This document shows, piece by piece, positions 30,336-35,887 of a stretch of 35,887 nt of DNA. Source of the stretch: Isosphaeraceae bacterium (GTDB taxonomy: Bacteria > Planctomycetota > Planctomycetia > Isosphaerales > Isosphaeraceae); the NCBI GenBank assembly GCA_025356475.1, contig JANXSX010000095.1:1-35887 (forward strand). Direction: 5' to 3'. A model generated the notes under the pieces. That model ran no database searches. It saw nothing but the letters and a program-made list of their open reading frames with translations, and had not been told where the DNA came from. How positions within the stretch are numbered: position 1 is the first letter of the stretch; every line of letters begins with the position of its first letter. The translations under genes were made by a program, and so were the position numbers.

Positions 30336-32534
30336 ATGTCAACGAAGTCGTCCGTACGGCAATCCGCCGTCGCCGCGCTGACCGCCGCCTCGGCTGCGTC
30401 CCACGGACAGCCTATCGGATCAGCGAAGCCCAGATCACTCCGCGAGCTCTTTGGACTCAATGTCTTCTCCGACGACGTCATGCGCGCACGTCTTCCCGAA
30501 GGAACATACAAAGCCCTTCAGAAGACCCTCAAAAAGGGTGCCCCGCTCGACCCAACCGTCGCCGATGTCGTCGCGACCGCGATGAAGGAATGGGCGATGG
30601 AGAAGGGTGCAACACACTACACCCACTGGTTCCAGCCTCTCACCGGTTTGACCGCCGAAAAGCATGACTCTTTCCTCGTCCCCGACGAGGGTGGTGGTGC
30701 CCTGACTGAGTTTTCCGGTAAAGAACTTGTCCGAGGCGAGCCCGACGCGTCAAGCTTCCCCTCGGGTGGCATCCGCGCCACCTTCGAGGCCCGTGGTTAC
30801 ACCGCGTGGGATCCGACCAGCCCGGCCTTCGTTCTCGAGGCTCCCGGCGGCACCACTCTTTGTATTCCGACCGCCTTCTGTAGCTGGACCGGTGAGGCTC
30901 TCGACAAGAAGACCCCACTGCTCCGTTCGATGGAGGCACTCTCCAAGCAGGCCCTCCGCATCCTTAAGCTTTTCGGCTCCAGCGCCCAGAAGGTCTTCAC
31001 GACCGCTGGCCCCGAGCAGGAATACTTCCTGATCGACAAAAATTTCTACTACGCCCGCCCCGACCTCTTGAACGCGGGCCGAACACTCTTCGGTGCCAAG
31101 CCCCCCAAGGGTCAGGAACTCGAAGACCACTACTTCGGCGCGATCCCTGACCGCGTGCTCGCCTTCATGCTCGAATCCGAGACCGAACTCTATAAGCTCG
31201 GGGTTCCGGTCAAGACGCGGCACAACGAAGTTGCACCGGCGCAGTACGAACTCGCCCCGATCTTCGAGAACGCCAACGTCGCGACCGACCACAACATGCT
31301 TGTCATGGAGACCATGAAGCGCGTGGCCGATCGCCATGGCCTTCAACTCCTGCTCCATGAGAAGCCGTTCGCAGGGGTCAATGGCTCCGGCAAGCACGTC
31401 AACTGGTCGATGGCCGACGACCAAGGCAATAACCTTCTCAAGCCCGGCGATACTCCCCACGAGAACGCCCAGTTCTTGATCTTCCTGGCCGCTGTGATCT
31501 CCGCCGTTGCAAAGCATGGCGACCTCCTCCGCGTGGCGATCGCTCACGCGGGTAATGATCACCGACTGGGTGCAAACGAAGCTCCTCCGGCCATCATCTC
31601 GATCTTCCTGGGCGACATGCTGCAGGACATCGTCGAGCAGATCGAGGCTGGTGGCGCGAAGAGCACCAAGGCCGGCGGCACGATGACCGTTGGCGTGACC
31701 GCCCTGCCGACCCTTCCTCGCGACGCGGGCGACCGGAACCGTACGAGTCCGTTTGCCTTCACCGGCAACAAGTTCGAGTTCCGCGCTGTCGGTTCAAGCC
31801 AGTCAATCGCCGGCCCCAACGTCGTGCTCAACACGATCGTTTGCGAAGCCGTTGATGAGATCGCTACGGTTCTCGAAACTGCCGTCGCTGCCGGTAAGGA
31901 TCTGAATACCGAGATCCAGGCGTTGTTGCCCAAGTTGATCAAAGCTTCCAAGCATGTGATCTTCAATGGTGACGGCTACTCCGACGAGTGGCACGCTGAG
32001 GCGGCCAAGCGTGGTCTGCCCAACAAACGGAACACGATTGACAGCTTGCCTGACCTGATCACACCGAAATCGATCGCCCTCTTCGGCAAGTACGGCGTTC
32101 TCAGCGAGCGAGAATTGCACTCGCGCTATGAGATCTTGCTCGAATCGTACAAGAAGACGATCAACATCGAGAGCCAACTGACAGCTCAGATTGCTCGTCG
32201 TCAGATCTTGCCCGCCGCGCTTCGCTACCAGGCCGAGCTCGCCACCTCGATCGGTGCGCTCAAGTCCGCTGGTGTCATGATCCCCCCGTCGCAGGCTGAA
32301 CTGCTTGCGGAGCTGGTCTCGACCATCACCGATCTCCAGTCGAAGACCGCCGTCCTCATCAAGGCGAGCGACGAGCATTCCGATGGCGACAGCTTGGCCC
32401 ACGCCACGTATTCCCGAGATATCGTCATCCCCGCGATGAACGCCGTCCGAGTCATCGGCGATAAGCTCGAAGGGCTCGTCCCCGACGACCTCTGGCCGCT
32501 ACCGACGTATCAGGAAATGCTGTTCATCAAGTAA
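30336..32534 (+). CDS. glnN: Glutamine synthetase type III
   Basis: This is a 732-residue protein, the size of GS III (about 700-730), far longer than GS I (~470). It forms glutamine from glutamate, ammonium and ATP in the cytosol. Signatures include [55 protein letters not shown] and [20 protein letters not shown], all conserved in the type III family. An N-terminal Ala/Ser-rich stretch precedes the catalytic part; the C-terminal ~150 residues form the GS III-specific extension. GGAG precedes the ATG. A strong terminator follows, so it is transcribed alone. Gene neighbours amt and PII are 3 kb away. Confidence 0.96.
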   Translation: MSTKSSVRQSAVAALTAASAASHGQPIGSAKPRSLRELFGLNVFSDDVMRARLPEGTYKALQKTLKKGAPLDPTVADVVATAMKEWAMEKGATHYTHWFQPLTGLTAEKHDSFLVPDEGGGALTEFSGKELVRGEPDASSFPSGGIRATFEARGYTAWDPTSPAFVLEAPGGTTLCIPTAFCSWTGEALDKKTPLLRSMEALSKQALRILKLFGSSAQKVFTTAGPEQEYFLIDKNFYYARPDLLNAGRTLFGAKPPKGQELEDHYFGAIPDRVLAFMLESETELYKLGVPVKTRHNEVAPAQYELAPIFENANVATDHNMLVMETMKRVADRHGLQLLLHEKPFAGVNGSGKHVNWSMADDQGNNLLKPGDTPHENAQFLIFLAAVISAVAKHGDLLRVAIAHAGNDHRLGANEAPPAIISIFLGDMLQDIVEQIEAGGAKSTKAGGTMTVGVTALPTLPRDAGDRNRTSPFAFTGNKFEFRAVGSSQSIAGPNVVLNTIVCEAVDEIATVLETAVAAGKDLNTEIQALLPKLIKASKHVIFNGDGYSDEWHAEAAKRGLPNKRNTIDSLPDLITPKSIALFGKYGVLSERELHSRYEILLESYKKTINIESQLTAQIARRQILPAALRYQAELATSIGALKSAGVMIPPSQAELLAELVSTITDLQSKTAVLIKASDEHSDGDSLAHATYSRDIVIPAMNAVRVIGDKLEGLVPDDLWPLPTYQEMLFIK

Positions 32535-32575
32535 TGCATCGACACTGATCAGTAACGTGTGTGTGTTCACAGATC

Positions 32576-32620
32576 AAGGGGTCCGGGATGGGTACTTTAC
32601 CCGTCCCGGCCCCTTGTTCT
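32576..32620 (+). terminator. Rho-independent terminator after glnN
   Basis: AAGGGG-CCGGGA-GGGTA (32576-32594) pairs with TACCC-TCCCGG-CCCCTT (32598-32615) with small mismatches, followed by TTGTTCT. It is a long GC-rich hairpin about 40 bases after the stop. Confidence 0.85.
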
Positions 32621-32724
32621 ATGGAGAGTCGTCAACTCGATCTCCGAGCCCATTGGACTCGGCGAATGGCTTCGCTACGATAATGACCTCACTCCCTTCC
32701 TGAAATTCCGTCGGGGCCAGAACG

Positions 32725-34002
32725 ATGCACGCCCTTGTTGTTTCGATCGCGTCGCTGGTGGCAACACTCCCCGCAGCTCCCTCGGCAGAGATTCTCCAGG
32801 CCCAGGCTTTAAGATGCGAACGGCTGTTGAAGTCGAGTGTTGTCGACTTCTATCTGCCAGCCTGTGTCGATCGCGAGAACGGGGGTTACCTTGAGGTTTG
32901 GAGAGGGGGCAAGTTCGTCCCTTCTGGTGAGAAGTTCCTCGTGATGCAGGCTCGCGAACTTTGGTTCTTCAGTACACTCGCGCGAGAGGGGATCGAGAAG
33001 GAAAAGTCACTCGCTGCGGCCAAGGTGGGGTTCGAGTTTCTGGAGGCGAAGATGCTGGACCGGAAACACGGCGGCTATTTCGCGAAAGTCACCGATTCAG
33101 GCGAGCCTAAAGACCGTCGCAAGCATGTTTATCTGAACGCGTTTTCGTTGTATGCACTGGTTGCCTATCACAAAGCGAGTCATGACCCCGCCGCGCTCGA
33201 TGCTGCGAAGGCACTCTATCAGACGCTTGACCTTCGGGCCTATGATCGGAAAAATGGTGGATATCTGGAGTTCTTCACTGAGGATTGGCAAGCGATTGAG
33301 GATCAGGCCACTCCGGGTTTTGTCGGTGCGATTGGCACAAAAACATACAATACGCATCTTCATGTTCTGGAAGCCCTAGCCGAGCTATATCGTGTCTGGC
33401 CTGACCCTTCAGTCCGTCGACGACTTGAGGAAATGGTTCTGATCAATGTGCAGACGGTCCGCCACCCTGAAGTCTTCTGCAATATCGACGGCTGGAGGCC
33501 CGACTGGCGGATGATCCAAGCACCCTCGAACTTGAAGGCAAGCTACGGGCACGACATCGAGTGTACCTGGCTTGTTCTGGACGCGTCTCGTGCGTTGGAG
33601 CAGCCCGAGGCGACTCTTCGCGAGTGGGCGATCTCGCTTTGTGGCAACAGCCTCAAGTATGGCTTTGATCGCCAGCATGGCGGGTTCTACAATACCGGCC
33701 CTCCCGGCCAACCTGCCGACGACACCAAGAAGGAATGGTGGGTCCAGGCCGAGGCCCTCCCGTCAATGCTCAGCCTTTACCGACTCACGGGCGACCCCGC
33801 CTATTATGAAGCCTTTGCTCGCACACTCGACTTCGTCGAGGCTCACCAAGTTGCCCCTGGGGGTGGATGGTTCGCAACGCGGAATGCCGATGGTACTTCA
33901 AAGGACGACGCTCGCAGTTCTCCCTGGCAAGGGGCGTATCACAGCGGACGAGCACTCATCCTCTCCGCGCGATGGCTCAACGAACTCGCCCAGGGGAATT
34001 GA
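32725..34002 (+). CDS. Exported N-acylglucosamine 2-epimerase / cellobiose 2-epimerase-like protein
   Basis: This 425-residue protein carries a hydrophobic signal peptide (MHALVVSIASLVATLPAAPS). The AGE-family (alpha/alpha)6-barrel is supported by KTYNTHLHVLEALAELYRVW, SYGHDIECTWLVLDASRAL, KKEWWVQAEALPSMLSLYRL and SPWQGAYHSGRALI, which contain the conserved His residues of the fold used for C2 epimerisation. Characterised members are mostly cytosolic, so the apparent export is unusual; an extracytoplasmic sugar-binding or epimerase role on oligosaccharides is inferred. It is monocistronic after the glnN terminator and convergent with the methyltransferase gene. Confidence 0.87.
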   Translation: MHALVVSIASLVATLPAAPSAEILQAQALRCERLLKSSVVDFYLPACVDRENGGYLEVWRGGKFVPSGEKFLVMQARELWFFSTLAREGIEKEKSLAAAKVGFEFLEAKMLDRKHGGYFAKVTDSGEPKDRRKHVYLNAFSLYALVAYHKASHDPAALDAAKALYQTLDLRAYDRKNGGYLEFFTEDWQAIEDQATPGFVGAIGTKTYNTHLHVLEALAELYRVWPDPSVRRRLEEMVLINVQTVRHPEVFCNIDGWRPDWRMIQAPSNLKASYGHDIECTWLVLDASRALEQPEATLREWAISLCGNSLKYGFDRQHGGFYNTGPPGQPADDTKKEWWVQAEALPSMLSLYRLTGDPAYYEAFARTLDFVEAHQVAPGGGWFATRNADGTSKDDARSSPWQGAYHSGRALILSARWLNELAQGN

Positions 34003-34154
34003 AGACTGAGTCGACAGTCGTATCGTCTCAGTGAGTTCGAAGCGAGCAACCCTCATCGAGCGAAAAATAGCGAATCGAAGCTCGCGTCAATAAAAGGTCT
34101 CGTTTTCCGGAAAAGATGAGATGGTGCTGAGGCCAAGATTTCGTTCACAAATGA

Positions 34155-34772
34155 TCATTCCATCTTCCGGCAGTAGCAATAAACAAATTTTTGGATCAAA
34201 CCAGAGGGAGTGTGATGCTCTTCTTTATGGTGCCGAATCAATACGAATGGCTCGCCAAATTCTGCATGCAGTTGGTCGGCGCGATATCGCATCACCGGAA
34301 GCCCAGAGCAGTGTTCCGGTCCATCTTCAGCGAAGGTCGAAACAATGACATGACCGCCTGGCCTCACTGTATTCAGGACGTTCTTGACATAAGCGTCGCG
34401 TTCATGCTGCTGCGTGAGGAAGTGAAAAACGGCTCGGTCGTGCCACACGTCGTAGAAGTAAGGGAGGAGGGTTGAGTCGGTAATACTCGCTTCCAACCAT
34501 TTCACGTCTCGACTCCTGGCTCCCAAACGAGTCTTGGCCGCGGAAAGTGCCGCAGCAGAGATATCCAGCACCGTGAGGTTCGAGTAGCCATCGATCAAAA
34601 GGTCATCCACCAGCGTTGAGGCTCCACCTCCGACATCAAGGATCGAGGCTGTCAGAGGGACTCCTGTTTCGCGGACGAGGCGAAGAGATTGCTCAGCATG
34701 CTCCTGAAACCAGCTAACTTCGGTTGTCGATTTTGTCGAATAGACCCGTTCCCAGTGTGCTTGAAAATCCAT
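34155..34772 (-). CDS. Class I SAM-dependent methyltransferase
   Basis: This protein is 205 residues from the ATG at 34772 (the longer ORF overlaps ynfA). The SAM-binding motif I ILDVGGGASTLVDDLL and motif II-like LTVLDISAAAL are clear; WHDRAVFHFLTQQHERDAY and VLNTVRPGGHVIVSTFAEDG complete the Rossmann methyltransferase core. The acceptor is unknown; relatives include small-molecule methyltransferases similar to thiol or metalloid methylases. It lies 35 bases downstream of ynfA on the same strand, so co-transcription is likely. No strong SD is seen. Confidence 0.87.
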   Translation of the reverse strand: MDFQAHWERVYSTKSTTEVSWFQEHAEQSLRLVRETGVPLTASILDVGGGASTLVDDLLIDGYSNLTVLDISAAALSAAKTRLGARSRDVKWLEASITDSTLLPYFYDVWHDRAVFHFLTQQHERDAYVKNVLNTVRPGGHVIVSTFAEDGPEHCSGLPVMRYRADQLHAEFGEPFVLIRHHKEEHHTPSGLIQKFVYCYCRKME

Positions 34773-34807
34773 GAATGCTCGGTTGTTGGTTGGTTTTGGA
34801 TGAGAAT

Positions 34808-35152
34808 CTAACCACCTCTTGGCCACCACATCATGAGTCCAACTCCGATCAGGGCAATCGTAGATCCTACCACATCGGCCATATCTGGTCGATCGCCGTC
34901 GAGAGCCCAACCCCAGAGCAGTGACAGGACGATAAAAAATCCGCCGTAAACCGCGTAGATTCTCCCAAAATGGCTAGTCTGGAAAGTTGGAATGATCCCA
35001 TAGAGCATCAGGACAAGCCCGCCTAACAGCCCCCACCAGCCTGGTCGGCCATCCCTCAACCATTTCCAGACCAGCCAGCCGCCGCCGATCTCGCAAAGTC
35101 CGGCGAGAACGAAGAGCAAGATCGACCGAGAAAGACTTGTAAATTGCGGCAT
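34808..35152 (-). CDS. ynfA: YnfA/UPF0060 family membrane protein
   Basis: This protein is 114 residues from ATG 35152. It has four hydrophobic helices (LSRSILLFVLAGLCEIGGG; WWGLLGGLVLMLYGIIPT; GRIYAVYGGFFIVLSLLWGW; VVGSTIALIGVGLMMWWP) and the family hallmark GLCEIGGGWLVWKWLRDG and FGRIYAVYGG. YnfA-like proteins belong to the DMT/SMR superfamily of small inner-membrane proteins; transport of a toxic cation or drug is proposed but not established. It is first in a probable pair with the methyltransferase gene and lies after the glnK terminator. Confidence 0.92.
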   Translation of the reverse strand: MPQFTSLSRSILLFVLAGLCEIGGGWLVWKWLRDGRPGWWGLLGGLVLMLYGIIPTFQTSHFGRIYAVYGGFFIVLSLLWGWALDGDRPDMADVVGSTIALIGVGLMMWWPRGG

Positions 35153-35169
35153 CTCTCTCGCCCCTACAA

Positions 35170-35202
35170 ACGAAAACATGCTCACGGAATTCGTGAGCAT
35201 GT
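35170..35202 (-). terminator. Rho-independent terminator after glnK
   Basis: ACATGCTCACG (35176-35186) pairs perfectly with CGTGAGCATGT (35192-35202) across a 5-nt loop. Read on the minus strand, the stem is followed by TTTTCGTTTGT. It lies 36 bases after the PII stop and separates amt-glnK from ynfA. Confidence 0.9.
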
Positions 35203-35238
35203 CGAGAATTCTGACAAACTGATCAGACTGACCAAACC

Positions 35239-35586
35239 TTAGATGGCTTCGCCACCACGTTCCCCGGTGCGAATCCGAATGCACTCTTCGATCGGCATCA
35301 CGAAGATCTTACCGTCGCCGAGCTCACCACTGTCACCAGATCGGCAGGCCTTGATGATTGCGGCGATGGTCGGCTCGACAAACGGCTCGTTGACGGCAAT
35401 CTGCAGCTCAACCTTCTTGAGCAAGTTCACGGTGAACTCGTGTCCACGATAAACCTCGGTGAAGCCCTTCTGGCGACCGAAGCCCTGGGCATCGATCACA
35501 GTCAGGCGGAAGACTTCGACCGCCTGAAGACACATTTTGACGGCTTCCAGCTTGGATGGCTGGATGATCGCAATAATCAGTTTCAT
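35239..35586 (-). CDS. glnK: PII nitrogen regulatory protein (GlnK/GlnB family)
   Basis: This is 115 residues from ATG 35586, with GAGGAGA upstream. It is a trimeric signal transducer that senses ATP/ADP and 2-oxoglutarate and binds partners such as Amt. Conserved features: MKLIIAIIQPSKLEAVK, Gln39 and the T-loop GFGRQKGFTEVYRGHEF, Tyr46, Arg47, and C-terminal IEECIRIRTGERGGEAI. Position 51, the uridylylated Tyr in enteric PII, is Phe; position 49 (Ser in cyanobacterial PII) is His. The B-loop RSGDSGELGDGK is about three residues longer than E. coli TGKIGDGK. The Amt gene is upstream on the same strand, so GlnK is the likelier name. Confidence 0.95.
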   Translation of the reverse strand: MKLIIAIIQPSKLEAVKMCLQAVEVFRLTVIDAQGFGRQKGFTEVYRGHEFTVNLLKKVELQIAVNEPFVEPTIAAIIKACRSGDSGELGDGKIFVMPIEECIRIRTGERGGEAI

Positions 35587-35658
35587 GGAGATTCTCCTCG
35601 CTGTCGATTCCTTGAATTCTTTGCCTGGTCGAGGTGGTTCACACGGGCTGGGACTGTC

Positions 35659-35694
35659 GGCGAGCCGGTTCACGCTGCGTGAGATCGGCTCGCC
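35659..35694. other. Large stem-loop in the amt-glnK spacer
   Basis: GGCGAGCCG (35659-35667) pairs perfectly with CGGCTCGCC (35686-35694); an inner TCACG/CGTGA stem with loop CTG stacks inside. It lies about 60 bases after the amt stop and 70 bases before glnK. On the minus strand no T-run follows, so termination is uncertain; RNA stabilisation or partial attenuation is possible. Confidence 0.65.
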
Positions 35695-35752
35695 GTTGGC
35701 TCTTTTAAGTCCGTGGTTGATGATCGATCATCGGTAGAGGCTGCTCAATCCG

Positions 35753-35887
35753 TCAACCTCCGAGGATGCTCTTCCCCGCGTTTTTCACTTCGATGGGGTC
35801 TTCGTTCACATATCCAAGGACGCCCATCTCGGGGATGTCGAGCCCTTCGATCTCAGCGCGACTATCGGCACGGTTGCCCACGATCGC
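35753..35887 (-). CDS. amt: Amt-family ammonium transporter, C-terminal fragment
   Basis: Only the last 44 residues and the TGA stop lie inside the window; the gene continues beyond base 35887. The sequence AIVGNRADSRAEIEGLDIPE followed by MGVLGYV matches the cytosolic C-terminal tail of Amt/AmtB transporters, which takes part in PII docking. The position directly upstream of a PII gene on the same strand supports this strongly (amt-glnK is a conserved pair). The membrane part cannot be judged. It imports ammonium across the cytoplasmic membrane (family knowledge). Confidence 0.85.
   Translation of the reverse strand, partial: AIVGNRADSRAEIEGLDIPEMGVLGYVNEDPIEVKNAGKSILGG

Noticed and set aside
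30750-31562. 270-codon minus-strand frame inside glutamine synthetase III
   Set aside because: Long antisense frames are common in biased GC-rich genes; GS III signatures fix the real strand.

Overview
The window looks like a stretch of chromosome from a Planctomycetota bacterium, most likely near Isosphaeraceae/Gemmataceae. This rests on protein families: a DUF1559 pseudopilin-like protein paired with a small lipoprotein, a DUF1570 protein, a membrane-anchored squalene/prenyltransferase-repeat protein, a DUF1111 di-haem oxidoreductase, a YfhO membrane protein and many secreted proteins of unknown role. Genes lie on both strands, mostly as single units or pairs, often with clear Shine-Dalgarno (SD) sequences. 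No prophage, CRISPR array or rRNA was seen. The only mobile-element trace is a broken IS1182-like transposase at the left edge.

Layout. 1-0.4 kb: transposase remnant. 0.4-2.75 kb: a small secreted protein, an iron-sulfur photolyase/cryptochrome (FeS-BCP) and tRNA-Ala(TGC). 3-9 kb: a SnoaL-like secreted protein, a Gly/Asn-rich TPR surface protein, a DUF1570 metallopeptidase-like protein and a FucI/AraA-fold isomerase. 9-12 kb: a short cyanophycin synthetase-like ligase (CphA2-type architecture) preceded by a possible 14-codon coupled leader ORF, then an FlK-type thioesterase and an 8-Cys ferredoxin. 12-16.6 kb: a lipoprotein di-haem cytochrome c peroxidase with a terminator, then a YfhO-like membrane protein. 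16.6-22 kb: a secreted alpha/beta hydrolase, a DUF4114-like secreted protein, a B12-binding radical SAM/DUF4070 protein, and a DUF1559-lipoprotein pair. 22.3-25.7 kb: a class II CPD photolyase overlapping a GT-C membrane glycosyltransferase, then a glycine-rich RRM protein. 25.8-30 kb: the squalene-repeat membrane protein, an esterase and a DUF1111 cytochrome. 30-35.9 kb: glutamine synthetase III, a secreted N-acylglucosamine 2-epimerase-like protein, a methyltransferase, YnfA, and a PII protein with the C-terminus of an Amt ammonium transporter upstream.

How the genes may work together. The clearest pathway is nitrogen assimilation: Amt imports ammonium, PII senses nitrogen status and gates Amt, and GS III fixes ammonium. 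The CphA2-like ligase would fit as a nitrogen-storage or peptide-ligation arm, but it is about 20 kb away, so that link is inference. Two unrelated photolyases in one window point to heavy investment in light-driven DNA repair. Two di-haem cytochrome enzymes suggest periplasmic redox chemistry.

The observations most worth following are the CphA2-like ligase with a degraded Mur-ligase half and its overlapping leader ORF, the PII protein with Phe at the usual uridylylation site Tyr51, and the large stem-loop between amt and glnK.
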